Origin: Branchiostoma floridae
Lineage: Eukaryota; Chordata; Leptocardii; Amphioxiformes; Branchiostomatidae
NCBI RefSeq assembly: GCF_000003815.2
Contig: NC_049984.1
Coordinates: 16,166,601-16,230,600, forward strand
DNA length: 64,000 nt
Direction: 5' to 3'
Shown here in pieces: positions 21,376 through 34,375 of the stretch. The notes beneath the pieces were generated by a model. That model saw nothing but the letters and a program-made list of their open reading frames with translations. It was not told the DNA's origin and did not search any database. Made by a program: the position numbers and the translations under genes. Within the stretch, counting starts at the first letter, position 1. Every line of letters begins with the position of its first letter.

Positions 21376-23244
21376 CAGGCTTTCACATGGATGTACAGAT
21401 CAAGCCTTCAGCCTGCACATCGATCCTGGTACAGGTTGGACATGTGAAGCCCTTTGTGGGTGGTGTCTGAGCAACTGCAACTTTCCTGTGCGTCCTCTTC
21501 TCCTCACCATCTTCCACAACACGAAATTTGATATTCCAACATACGCAAAGCATTCGCAAAACATGCATAAATCATGGATTCATTAAGAAGACGCAACCAT
21601 TTTGCTTGCTTTACTTTAATGCGTGCGTATAGATTGAGCTTTCGTACAGTACTCTGCGAGCCGCCTAGCCCCTCTTTTGGACACTGCTTTCCATACTTCT
21701 GTTGAGATACGTTTAGAATGAAATATATAGAGTGCTGTGATTTCATTAGGACATGGGACCATGGCCTTCCTTCCTGTAGACAAGTTTAACGACGTCGCTC
21801 CCTGATCCGTTTATGAAGTCTGTCGGAAAGAGTAGTAGGCGCCATCGATTCCTCTCTAATTTCATATCCGAGAAAGAATTTAAAAAATCGAGACAATTCT
21901 AAAGTGGCGGAGGTTAATAGAATATTGACACGTCTGGGGTTTTTCTTGCTTTCAAATTGTGTCCATAGCAATTATGACGTCTGCCCCAAAGCGGAATGGG
22001 CAGATATTGTTGACGCCAAGCTATTGCACTGTGATATCGACTGCAGTAAAAATGGTGAAGGCGTCAAAACAAGCCAGAGGCAGCAAAACGCTATAAGAAT
22101 ATAAACACATTTGATTAAATACTTTTTAAAATATTTTATACACATTTGATTATATACTTTTTTAAATATTTCATTCATATTCGTTTATTGAGAATGTAAC
22201 AAGAAACATTTTTGCTTATTTACGTTTTCTGCTCACAATAAAAGAAAATAGCAGTTTACGGTCAAAATTAACAAAGATTGCAACAATAACATATAACTCA
22301 GGTTGACATCAAAATAGATATGAATGTCAACATCATAACATTGATTGACAATAATATTGATAACAACAAATGAAAATAATGATTATAAAAGTTACATATA
22401 AGTCTGTCTACTCTATCTAATATCAGTATCAGCGATAACAAAACGAATTTTATTATAACTTTTCTCCTGGTTCTCTTATAATATTTGTCTGACTTGTTCC
22501 TAACGGTTTGAAACGTAATATCAGTATGAATCAGAAATTTCGTCTCTACTCCTTTTACTGTACGCATCCGTCTATTTCTCCTTTTAATATGATCGATCTA
22601 CTTATGCTGCTTTCCAAAAAAAGTCATTTATGTTTAGCCACGGAAAATCTCCATGTATTGTACACAGAGATAAGTGTATGGTCGTTCAAAGGGTTTCAAT
22701 ATACCGGTAATGACGACCTGGCGTTGTGTATACAACCTGTATATAAGGATGGTCAACATTGATTTAACTGATACTCACATGTACACTTGCATCAACTGTC
22801 AGGAACTATTTTTGCCACTGGTATCGGGAATGATGAAACACAATCCATGCTTTGAGATAGTTTGTCCGTTAACATTGCACAAAATCTCTATCATTACGCA
22901 GGCCTGAGAGAAAGAATAAATGTTACGTTTTGTTAATGAAAGCATGCTTTACGTATTTACGTGTGCTAAAAGATCAGATTTCTTGCAATGAAATTTGCGA
23001 AAGTTTTTTTTGTCCATGTCAAATTGACCAATACAGTGCAATGTTTATCCTAGATGTACCCTAGCCACCGATAACGCCTCAAATGAATTTCCTTTCGAAA
23101 TACTGTTTTGATGATTGACCAAAAAGAGTTGACATGTTTGACAACAACCATTACAAAAATGATCGAAACATATAAAGCCAGCTTTTGTTATAGATTAATC
23201 CAATAATTTGCCTGAAGATGTATAAGGTGTGCCAAATTTGAGAT
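21376..23244. other. Unassigned AT-rich sequence
   Basis: No gene recognised. A direct duplication of ACACATTTGATTAWATACTTTTT lies at about 22102-22166. Confidence 0.4.
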
Positions 23245-23653
23245 CTTTCCAGTGCCTGTATCTGTATCTATATAGCCGGTATACTAGTAACCGCCCTTCG
23301 GCATAACACACCAGCTTTGCAGGAACGCGGCGCGGAAGAAGCTGGTTATATTACACTGAATGACCCGTCACACCTAACTTTTGCACTCCTATCTGCAAGC
23401 GTTCTTGGAAACTATCCAGAAAAGATGCCCCTACTGTTCTTGGAGATAACAAATTCCACTGTACGACAGTTCTGGGAAAATACGAATTCTTGAACACATC
23501 AATCCTAGGTTGGTAACTCTGGTATTTGAAGGCATGACTGTTTCTTGTCAATTTTTTTTTGCTAAATGACTGTGAAACGACATCAATTGCAATAGCTCTA
23601 TCGGCAGGAATATCTGTTTCACCCATCGCTGCCAGATTCTTATTAAATGTCAC
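23245..23653 (-). pseudogene. LINE ORF2 C-terminus plus complete 3' tail
   Basis: The minus-strand frame 23653-23351 (100 codons to the stop) carries the typical C-terminal block of CR1/L2-type ORF2 proteins (SYQPRIDVF, SYFPRTVVQWN, LDSFQERLQ). After the stop comes a 3' UTR with AAAGCTGGTGTGTTATGCCG, GGGCGGTTACT and TATAGATACAGATACAG. This copy links the short GTGTTACGCC fragments in the window to their parent retrotransposon. The 5' part is absent. Confidence 0.88.
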
Positions 23654-26600
23654 CAGTGTCTACGAGTATCATACATCTTTCACAATCGATAGAGAAGCTA
23701 TCTAAAGTGTGTTCACACATCTGGTGGTATCCGGTTCAGACAACAATCGAAGGCCACAAGTCCTTTCGTACCCTTCATCACCATACATTTCAGATATTCG
23801 AAGTCATTTTCATAGATTACGTTCCTACGTAGTAATGTGTATGTAGTCCTTTGCTATCTTGTATGGGCATTATTATCAGAAAATAGATATCACGACTATT
23901 CTTATTGTCAGTTTCTTTCCCGAACTGATCCGAATGAAGGCGATAGATCTAGATCATCGGGTTTGTTTGACTCACCCATTGCCTTTCAACCCCTTAATAA
24001 TCGATACTTCGTCCGCCCACCTGAATAGGTAATTAGTGCCATATGTTATTACGTGAAGCACCCTACTGTCCATGTCTTGATTACTAATACGTTTTACAAT
24101 CAACATTTAAAAGCTTTTCTTATGTAAATGTTCGTTTTTCAGAGTTGGCCACAAGGTCACAAAGGTTGAGGGTAGTCAGCATGATATAACTCTTTCGACC
24201 TTGCACAAATCAGACTTAACTGCTCATTCAAACTTACATTGAAGACACAAAGTGCTTACGTGTCTGTTGGACGGATAGAGACCTCCCTCAAGTATATATA
24301 GAAGTTACAGTCGATTTTGTACATACACATACAGTTATTTTGGTATTCAATAATGAATTACCCTCTTTTTGTATGTCATGTTATTATTACTATGTATATG
24401 TTATTATTACTTTGATCTTTCGACGTGGTGTTGTTAAATGATTTACCAACTTGAGTGCAGCACTGCTTTTAGCTAAGTTCTAATAAAAGCTGGATTTCAC
24501 TCAGAAATCAAGACCGTTAAAATGTCTTGAACGTTACATGCCAAAACCTTAAGTTCCGCTGAACCTGGGGCCCAAAATCTAATTGTTTATTTATTTCTTT
24601 TGCCATCACCTACCTAGTACCTTCTTTTTACCTACCTACCAACCAATGAAATATCATTCATTGATATCTATCGACGACTTCAAACACACACACGCAAAGA
24701 GACAGACAGACAGAGAAGTGCCAGAAAACATATTGTCAACTTACTGGCTACGGTAAAAAAATAATAACCCGACGTCTGATAACTCTTTCCACCTGGATCT
24801 GTTCGCTAAGAGCACCCGGCTCATCATCAGTCAACTGAAAGATTGTATTCATCAGTACCATTGGTTAGCCGGCAAGCATAACATCGATTTTTTTTAGGGA
24901 ATCCCTTTGTGTACCTAACAGATGATCATTGGGTGATTTCCTAGAAGCCAGTCCTCCAGAGAGAACCGGGATGGCGTTTTGATGGACCCTGCGTGGGCCG
25001 ATGTACCCAAATGGTTGACATCCATTAGATAGGTGAAGGCTAATTCAGTTCCAATCTAGTCAATCGTGGTTAATGGAATTATCTCTCCCTTTCATCACAG
25101 AATGGTTCTACACTACTATGGCTTGTAGCAGGGCTACTTTAATTGGAAGATGACTGTTCAGGATTTCTCTCGCCGGCATAGATAAGTGGCAGGCTTATCA
25201 CAGAAAAATTGTGGCACGGAAACAATTTTACACCTTAGAAAGCAGCCGACAAAGTCATAAATAAACTGAAAGAAATGTTCTTTATCACAATAGCCTAATG
25301 TTTGTGGCCCTAACAGAGTAAACAATGGTCGTCTTCGATGACTTTTGAATTACACCGGCATTTTTGCAGAGGTAACAGATAATATAGCAGCATTAGTTTG
25401 ATATCCTTATGTTCCTTTGAAATGATAAATAACTTAGCCAAAAGCATAATCTAATCATTTACAGCTATGTTCTACTTCAAGGCAAGTCTATTAAGACTTT
25501 TCTTGAAGTGAGTCATCGAGTCATACTATCCATCAATTCCTTAGCCAATGGAAACCCTGAAGCAGAAACACATTAATTATATATATATAGTTACGCTGTA
25601 GGCATGCCTTGAAGTAACGGTAAGCTCAAGGCAATGGAAAGTACGTTTGATTAAAAGGCGCAGAAGAAGTCAACGTTCAAGGAAATTCAAGGTTGATTTA
25701 TTACCTTATGTCAGGTCTTGAAAACTATGCGCGTTATGAAGTTAGCGATGGGATTTCATAGTGCAATCATATCATCGCAACCCAACCAGGTTCTTAAGAT
25801 ATTCTCCGGACACACAAACATCTACAAAACAAACAACCCTGTAGATCCACAACAAACAGCTAGAAGGCCGAAATTCACACCAAATAAGCGTCTTTTATAC
25901 ACCTACCCGCCACAGCAAGTCCAGGTACAAAAATATGACACAAAACGTACTGCTGCAGTACCAAGGTCAACCAACAGGGGGCCCAAAATTGTCCCGCACC
26001 ATCACCACACCTACCAAAATCCATTGCAAACTTTCCAGCGGATCTCGAGATATACCCCAAATAACCTCCAGACTGAAAACAGCATGGCAGCAATATCCCC
26101 ACCTTCATGGAGGTAAGAAGTCCAGGCGTATAGCAGCATGATTTCCTCTTAGACTCGCTTCAGCAGAGCTCGTTACAACCCTTACCAGACCCTTTCCATC
26201 ATTCAATAAACGGTGACTTAAACAATGATGCAACTTTCCTTCCATTATCCAATTTAGATTACACTATAGATTATGTCTGATACGAAACAAAAATGCAGTC
26301 CCCATCTATACTTATTTTCATTTCTACAACAATGATGTTGATCATGATCATATGATGAATCATTTCCATAAGCAGAAGATGAATACTATGATGAAGAACG
26401 GTTAAAACTAGAGTTACAGGAAGTTATTTTCTTTACAGGAATCTAAACCCTACCTCCCACGTAGCGCTTTAGATATATGTGTTTAATATAGCGATTCTGG
26501 CAGATTCTCCATGAAAATCTTTTATTGCTTCGTCACAGTTCATTTATGCTTACTTACATGCCAGACACAGTAAGTGCTGGTTTTGTCTCTAGGCGTCACC

Positions 26601-27032
26601 CGCGCCATTTCGTATGGTTTTGGGAAAAGCCGTTTTCCAATATCAAGGTATTAAAGGTGGCATATTTTCCATTATGTGCCAAAGAGATGCAATTTCTTAT
26701 TCTCTTCGTTGTCTTCCCTAAGGAATGTAGCATAGACTGGATGTCTCACAATTTTGATATTGAAATCAGATCAATTTAAGATAAGGCTAGAAGATTTTGA
26801 TACAGTGCCAGCCAGATTTGAAGTTAGACGTCTACTTGATTAGTTGACTATCACTTCTAGGAAATATCAAAGTTTGCCCAGATCTATTGACACTTTTTGG
26901 TTGTCCAATAGCCTTTTCTATAATTTAGTTACGCCATAGTGAGTTAATCTATTAGTTAAACCATCATCAGGGAGCGTAGGAATTTGTTGGCCATTGTTTT
27001 AAAAACAGAGCTTGCTATCTAGTGAACTCATA
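23654..27032. other. Unassigned intergenic sequence
   Basis: The longest frame is 25718-26116 plus (132 codons; proline-, glutamine- and histidine-rich with an HHHH run), overlapped by another open frame; no domain is recognised and I do not call a gene. A short GACA-type microsatellite lies at about 24683-24716, and a TA run at about 25580. Confidence 0.4.
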
Positions 27033-27173
27033 CTGTGGAAGCCAGCACACGGGTATACACGTGCTGGGCGACCTCGACTAACCTACAAAGACCAGCTTGA
27101 TCGTGATGTGGGGTTGCGGGTCGAGGACTTAAAGAACGCTTTGGCGGATAGAGAAGTCTGGAGAGAAAGATAG
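27033..27173 (+). pseudogene. C-terminal relic of another non-LTR retrotransposon
   Basis: A 46-codon frame to TAG reads LWKPAHGYTRAGRPRLTYKD with QLDRDVGL and DREVWRER following. GRPRxTYxDxLxxDxGL...DRxxWR is the known C-terminal signature of RTE-like and related endonuclease-reverse transcriptases. It is followed by CCGCCCGTAATGATGATGATGA, a microsatellite tail usual for such 3' ends. A different family from the CR1/L2-like copies in this window. Confidence 0.8.
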
Positions 27174-27589
27174 GACCTGGTCCGGGCAAACCGCCCGTAA
27201 TGATGATGATGAAGCCTTGTTTCATCTATTCCAAATGCATGCATAGAGTAGGGTAGGGTAAACTTACAAAACAATACACAGATGTTGGAGTTTAACATGG
27301 ATATCATTGTAATTTTTTTATAGCAGATATGATTTTTGCTGCAATAGAGTCAGACCTTTTTGGTGGAACATCATATTATCTCAATAGCACGTTTATTTTG
27401 CAGTCCAGTCATGCTTGCCTTCATTGCACGAGATATGTTATTTGGCAGTATGTAAGAATTCAATAAGGGCAATCGAGCAATGATACACCATGATGTGATA
27501 AAAAATAAGTTGCCTTTACCAGACGAATTATCTCTGCAAGCATACCGAACATGAGGTATTATAATATGTTATTTATGCGTCCATCAATA

Positions 27590-27715
27590 ACTCTCTCTGT
27601 CCCCGTCTCTCTCTCTCTCTCACTCTCCTTCTCCTTCTCCTTCTCTCTCTCTGTATTTCTCTAAGTCTCTATCTACCTCTCTCTACCCCTTCTCTGTCTT
27701 TCTTTCTCCCTCCCT
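27590..27715. repeat. CT-rich simple repeat
   Basis: CTCTCT and CCTTCT runs with interruptions. The surrounding 27174-28250 holds nothing else recognised. Confidence 0.9.
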
Positions 27716-28251
27716 CTAATCGTTAAGTCACCCGAAAAGTTAACCAGCTAGCTGATTTTTTTAAATGAAAGAGACCATGGCACGACTGGAAAGTTTATTT
27801 TCTCCGTAAACTCACACGAACTGCGTGCAATTCGCTGCGTGTCAAAGCGTATCTGTTACCAACATGTAGCTTTCTTTGAAGTCTGTTACTCGTCTAATGA
27901 TATATCATTCGCATTCCCTGAGGCGAGCTAGAATGAAATCAGGGGCAGACGTTTTAGAAATATGCCTGGCTTTACTGAGGTAACGAGATGCCGACGCATG
28001 TTCAGCATGGATATGCATCAGCGGTGGGGATGTGAGCCATTCCAGTCCATTTGAAAGTTTCGCCATGCCGTTTCCAGCCGTGGAAAATATAGTATTGCGT
28101 GAGAAGGTACGTATTGAGGTACAATGGGATATATCAGAGTCGTAACCATAATGTATGGAATAAACTTTTATAATGCCTTTTCTGAACAATGACATGCCAG
28201 TACAATAAAGGATAAATGTGAACACATACAACTGGATGGCACCAGATACCC

Positions 28252-28252
<1 letters not shown>

Positions 28253-28310
<58 letters not shown>

Positions 28311-28465
28311 GCAGTGTCTGTGTGTTTGTGTGTCTATGTTTGTGTGTGTGTGTGTGTGTGTGTCTGTGTCGCAGTGTCTGTGTGTTTGTGTGTCTATGTT
28401 TGTGTGTCTGTGTGTGTGTGTCTATGCTTGTGTGTTTGTGTGTGTCTGTCTGTGTGTCTGTGTGT
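28253..28465. repeat. TG microsatellite with minisatellite structure
   Basis: (TG)n of about 50 bp, then a ~66-bp compound unit (TGTGTCGCAGTGTCTGTGTG followed by TTTGTGTGTCTATG) present twice (about 28304 and 28366). Translations as Cys-Val repeats are not genes. 28466-28929 downstream is unassigned. Confidence 0.95.
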
Positions 28466-28929
28466 TCAATCGCACTAACACGGACGACATAACGAAAGTT
28501 TTTACGCTAAGTGTGTTTTGATGTCTTTTCAACTCATCCTTTACGTTTTGCTTAGTATTCCAATCATGAAGTCAAGAGTCACAAAATCTACTGTAGTTAG
28601 CGGTGAGACCAACATCTGGTTGAATGGGTTCCTTACAGTTATTTGCTGCATTTCTCAAGTTTCTTTTTCTTGTTATACTTGGCGTACTTGCGTGGGCGTG
28701 ATAGCTTCCCCTTGAGGATTCAAAGGATCTTACGAGCGCTATATGGCTGAGATTATGCCGAGCTCCCGGTTGTGACGCGCGTATCTTGGTCTTCCCGAAG
28801 GCTAAAGCTTTTGATCTTGTTACCGCCATTACTCATTAGGTGGTGGGTAAGCTGAGGTCAGGAGTTGAGCCTGCGATTTTACCAATGGGCTGGCTGATGC
28901 CGTCCGCATAAGCTGTTGGACAATCACAA

Positions 28930-29995
28930 CAAAAATCGATCGCAGCAAGAGGAAGAAACTCCACATTAGAATTCTTCGTCTTAAACCATAAAAGGAGTTG
29001 GTAGATCAATTGCCAATAATATAAAATGCGTTCGATATCATATACTGGACGTATCGTTTTGACAGCTTTAGTGCGGTTATTGAACCAATTGTAGAAATTC
29101 TGCTGAAAAAGTTGCTATATATAAGACCATAACAACTCGACCACAGAACGACGCAGAAATTCAACATTGTAAATTTTCGCTTTTCATGAGAACGTAAACT
29201 GGGTTTGAGTTCACTTCAACACTTTTCAGGCATCTCTTAGACAGCGTTGTGGTGATTGAACCACCTGTAGAAATTTTGTCGAAAAAGCTGCCACAAGACC
29301 ACAAAACGACGCAGAAATTTGACATTAGTTGTAAATCTTCGTTTTCATGACAGCTTAAACTGAGTTTGAGTTCACTTCAACACTTTTCAGGCATATCTTA
29401 GACAGAGTTATGGTGATTGAACCACCTGTGGGGATCCAACTACAGCGAAAGCTGCATGCCGCAAGAGCATAACGTTTCGACCACAAAACGAAGAAAATCC
29501 ACATTATATATCTTCTTCTTTTGTAGTTACTTAATGTACTCGCAATACCATTTCAAACGCTATCCGGGCATATTCTTTACGGTGTTATTTAACGATTTTT
29601 CCAACTGTAAGGATTATACTTCTGCCAACACCATAACAAATCGATCATAAAACGAGAATGGCTCAATATCATTTCAAAAATTCCTCAGCCATACTCTACA
29701 TGGTGGCATGGTGATTGTACCAACTTTGGGAATCCTACTTTAGCAAGACCATGAAAATCGATCATAAAACGATAAAGACAGTCTGTATTATATATTTCCG
29801 CCTTATAGGATTACTAAAATGGGCTCTATATCGTACACTCTTCAACTGTACTCTAGACTATGTCTTTGCGATTTTGCCAACTTTCAGGATTCCACATCCA
29901 ATGTTGCTGGAACATAACGAATCGCTCTCAAAACCATATCCGCATTAGGGTCGCGAAAATGGGTCCGATATCATTTCAAACTTTTCCCAGCCATA
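28930..29995. repeat. Diverged tandem array, unit about 160-175 bp
   Basis: Six or more direct copies with the anchor GTGATTGAACCACCTGT (about 29076, 29250, 29411, 29587, 29710, 29868), the block CCACAAAACGACGCAGAAAT and the block CAACACTTTTCAGGCATATC. Copies become more diverged to the right. Confidence 0.87.
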
Positions 29996-30261
29996 TCTTA
30001 CCATAAACGGTGTTATCTCTGGCTTGTGTAATGCACACTTAAATGTCGATACATATGTTATTTTCAAGCCACAACTGGTGAGGATTTAAACGTCATAGAT
30101 GACTGATCACACATTCTACACATCTTTGTTCGAGTGCGATAACTTGATGGAGCGTAGCTTGCCTCATAGACTAACAGAATGCATGACTGTCTCATCCACC
30201 TTTTTTTTTCATGTACCGTCTAGGACTATTAGGATCTATCGTTATCTCTTCGAAGACATAG

Positions 30262-30595
30262 ATACCAGATGTTTTACTACTGTGGCTATAACTTACCAAG
30301 AATGGGTAAGCCACATTGTAAACTGCACAAAGCTGAAACGGCCACTACTAGGCGTGTGTTCTATATAGCTAAGTAACTTATCTGTCGTATCGGAACATGC
30401 ACTTTCAACAGTTTCTTTTAACAATGTCTGGAAAGTGGTTAAAAGAAGTTTTGCTACTTTGGCTATAAGTTACCACGAATAGGCAAGCCACATTGTAAAC
30501 TATACAAAGCTATAAGGGCCACAGGGCGTGTTTTCTAACTTAACTTGTCTCTTATATCAGTACGTGTACATTTAGCAATGTCTGTTGTAACAAAT
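30262..30595. repeat. Tandem dimer, unit about 180 bp
   Basis: Two direct copies sharing TGGCTATAACTTACCAMGAA, GCAAGCCACATTGTAAACT and the end CAACAGTTTCTT/CAATGTCTG. Diverged, non-coding. Confidence 0.82.
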
Positions 30596-31126
30596 GAGAT
30601 AACAAGATTTAAGGAAAACTAGTATACTTTTCATCTCGGATAACATTCATCAAAGCTACGCTACCTGCGTACGCTACCTGCATACCGAATACTGGTAATT
30701 CGTCGCATTCTTGTAATTCGTTGGTCCTGTTACTGTCCTTGGAACATTTAACAAAAACGCACCAGCAGTTCCAGAACAAGTTGCTAGGGGGGGGGGGGGG
30801 GGGCAAACCTACATCACTTCTTCCTTACATTAAAAGCCAACTGCCATCAAACAATTAAGAATGTCTAGGACAATAGTCACACACACGGGAACCCAAAAAT
30901 CGAAGCCAACCTTTTTCTTCGCAGTTCATATCCACAAACCAAATATCATATAATTTCAATCCATCTATATAGCCTATGTTATCCTGTGCATAATTATCCG
31001 ATCACATGTACATGATCCAGTCTCTTCCACTTCCTCTTTAAGCAAAATACATGAGATAAGAAAAAAACGGCATGACCACGGGCCGTGCATGCACAGTAAC
31101 TTCTTTGATGATCACATCATGTTACA
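30596..31126. other. Unassigned sequence with a G17 run
   Basis: A homopolymer of 17 G at 30787-30803. Nothing else seen. Confidence 0.6.
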
Positions 31127-31490
31127 TTTAAACACCCTGTACATCAAGAGTTGTGTGACACATAAATGGCCCTCTGGTAAAAGATTGAAGACACTTGTCA
31201 CTTAGCTTCTTTGTTGCTTCATCAGTCCATTTGCACAAGGGCCCTTCGAGGGTCCCTCTCAAGTATATGACAAATGAAACCTATCAATTTTTCAGACCAA
31301 AAGTATGGTCTGAATATATGGATTCAAAGTATCTCATATGGGATTAAAGTACTAGTACCATTTAACACCCTATGAGGGTTATGTGAGGCATTCACGAACA
31401 CTCAAAAACAAGATTGAAGAGACTTGTTGCTGTATCAGTCTGTTGACACAAGGGCTCTTCAAATAGCTCTGTGACACGTAAGGGATGTTG
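31127..31490. repeat. Local duplication, two copies about 230 bp apart
   Basis: Copy 1 (about 31127-31265) and copy 2 (about 31358-31490) share TTAACACCCT, AAAGATTGAAGACACTTGT and TTGCACAAGGGCCCTTC. Strongly diverged. Confidence 0.7.
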
Positions 31491-33109
31491 AAGATGTATC
31501 AAAACAGACTTTTTGGTCAACACAATGGACATCTTCCATCTGTCACGCTTGACAAAGATCTATGGAGGGCCATTGTGTAAACGGACTAATGGAAGAACTG
31601 AACAAAACTGTATGTGTCCATTTACTGATAGCCATTTGAGTTCCAGCTATCTATGGCTAGCTCACAGTAGTATTAATATACCCTGCATGGTGACGGAACA
31701 TAGTTCAGGAACTTGCATTTTTACTAGCGTTGGAAATGAAAATTACGGCTGTTTTCTTCATTCTAATAGTTCGGACCTGTGACTTAGTATCAGTGATAAG
31801 GAGGCTGTATCCATTACAAAAGCCGTATTCCTGAACACGTACTTGGCGACACCTTATCAAAACTTTAAACCCTTTTCAGACGGAATAGAGAGCTTTTGAA
31901 GCAATGTTTCATGTCGTATAACGCCTTATGTACGGCTTAAGTGAAGCCAGAACCCAAAAACGGTTTGTTAATGACTTAAGTTTATTGCTTTCCGTGTTGC
32001 CATGGTAATGTGTTTCTTAGAGTCATATTTGACAAATTCAAGATATCAGCTGTCAGTTTTACCCACTTTTTTATAAATCACACTTTAACTGGCCACCTAT
32101 GCAATTTGATATTACTTTTACGATTTAGAATTCTTGCTGATTTTATGACGTCATTCGTCCAATCCAAGCTGGTGGATATATCATTACCTTGAATGTAACA
32201 AGGTGTTCCTCAAATTTCGTTGCTACTATGTAAAAATATTTTATGGACGTCTAGTCCATTTTCCTTGTTTCCTTAAGTTATACTCAATATAAAAGATATT
32301 TTCAAAACTTGAAGGTTTCTTATCTACGATTGCGGATCTCAGGTAGCACCTTCGATATATATGGCGTCATTTTATGACGTTTCTATTGCAATTGGCTTAG
32401 CAGACGTTGATAATCTGTCATGTAGTATTTTGTTAGAATATTGATATACATTTTTAATTTTACAGGAATAGCTTATTAATTGACGGTGCCAACCAACTAA
32501 GACATCATACTCTGAAAACTTGGTGGCCATACGATAAGTAGGCTAGACGTTTCAAAAACGGATCTCGAAAGCCGCATCCCTTCTCAGGATGGCACAAAGA
32601 GCCCGGTCTAGATAGGGCTATAAGTCTACACTCGCTTCAACGATTGCACACGCAGTTGGATATTTTCTTTTTCTATACGTAGTACGAACAAAGATAGCCT
32701 AAGACATCAAGTTGGCTCGGAAGAAGAGCTCTTAAGGCACGTTACGTCTGAAGACTTATCTCTGCAGCACAGCAGTTACCCGGGCCGCCTTGTAGATACT
32801 GCAGCAAATGGCCTGAGCCTCGAAAATAGCCGGAAAACTTAAGACCCACAATACATCACAAATACCAAAGTATCGTCTTCAGATTGCGCCTTTTGGCCAT
32901 TCCGTATGCCGCAGGGATGACATTGCTAAGTTTCTTAGAGGGAAATAAGCGTTGAGCGTCAAGTGATTTCCCAAGGAAGATGTATTGTCCATTATACAAA
33001 GCGCCTTTAGGGTCTACGGTCAGGCCTTACGGCCTTGTTATAACGCTGTTCTTTGCTCACTAGATTAAATGATTATGTGGTTCTTGAATGTGAAGAGGAA
33101 TAAAGCCTA
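31491..33109. other. Unassigned intergenic sequence
   Basis: No supported gene or repeat. Short frames only. Confidence 0.4.
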
Positions 33110-34375
33110 AGGTATAGTCTGTACATCAACCTTCCTCGTTTGTAGATAGATTTGATCGCAAAGTTTTCTATGATTGTTTTAACTGGTGTTTTGCGGGCCC
33201 CTCTGCTTGAAACTAGTGGTCTTCGAGATATGAATGCAACATTGTAGCCTATGAAGAGACATGAACATCAACCTTCCTCGTTCATAGATAGATTTGATGG
33301 CAAAGTTGCCTGATTGCTTAAACTGGCGTTTTGCCGGACCCTCTGGTTAAAACAAATAGATAACCTTCGGGACATTAACAGTTAGAAATTGATTTACAGA
33401 TAAAGATGCAAGATTATAGCCTATGGAGAAACATGTACATCAACCTTTCTTGTTCATAGATATATTCGATGGAAGATTCTCCTGATTGTCTTAACTGGCG
33501 TTTTGTCGGCCCCTCTGCTTGCAACAAGTGGAAAGCCTATATAGCCAAAAAATGGCCATATGAAAAAGACTGCAAGGTTATAGCCTATAGCGAAACATGT
33601 ACATCAGCATCCTTCGTTCATAGATAGATTTGATCGCAAATTTGCTATTTGTAAAAAAAATGGAAAACTTTGGAGCCATAAACAGTCACAAAGGAACACA
33701 TAGAAAAGACTAGAATATAACCTAGAGAAAACATGTACATCAACATCCATCGTTTGTAGATTGTTTAAACTGACATTTAGATGGCTCCTCTGGTAAAAAC
33801 AAAACTGTCATGACAGTAAGTAGACAGAAATATTGCTTTACAGATAAGGCTTCAAGATTATAGCCTAAAGAGAAATATATACATCAACACCCTCCGTTTA
33901 TAGATACATTCGATCGCAAAGTTGCTTGATTGTTTAGATTGATATTTATCCGGCCCCTCTGCGTGCAAAAAAGAACCGTCGCAACATATAGATAGTCAGA
34001 TATGTTCATATAGATAAGGCTACAAGATTATAGCCTATCAAGAATCATAGTAATGATAGGGACATGTACATCAACCTTCCTCATTCATTAATCGCAAATT
34101 TGCCCGATTGTTTAAACTGATGAACCGTATCCTCTGCTAAAAAAAACAGAAAACCGTCGCATAAATTGCCAGAAACGGTCATATAGATAAGGCTGCAAAG
34201 TTACAGAGATACAAACACATCAATATTCCTCGTTTATAGATGTTTTTGGTCGCAAAGTTGCCTGATTGTTTACAATGACGTTCAGCCGCCTGGTCTGCTT
34301 TGGAAAACAAATGGAAAACCTTCGTCGCAATATAAATAGTCAGCAATGACCATTTAGATAACGCTACGGGCTACT
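33110..34375. repeat. Eight-copy tandem array, unit about 156 bp
   Basis: Anchors of the type TACATCAACCTTCCTCGTTCAT begin at about 33124, 33266, 33438, 33602, 33738, 33882, 34069 and 34218 (spacing 136-187 bp). Each unit also has TAGATTTGATCGCAAAGTTG, a GGCCCCTCTGCTT block and AGATTATAGCCTA. Copies differ by indels, as in an old satellite. Non-coding. Confidence 0.92.

Noticed and set aside
25718-26116. 132-codon proline/histidine-rich gene candidate
   Set aside because: Low-complexity composition, overlapping open frames in other phases, and no family match.
28218-28521. Cysteine-valine-rich proteins
   Set aside because: Translation of the TG microsatellite.
33110-34375. CRISPR-like array
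   Set aside because: Whole ~156-bp units are repeated and diverged, with no short identical repeats and unique spacers, and the genome is animal.
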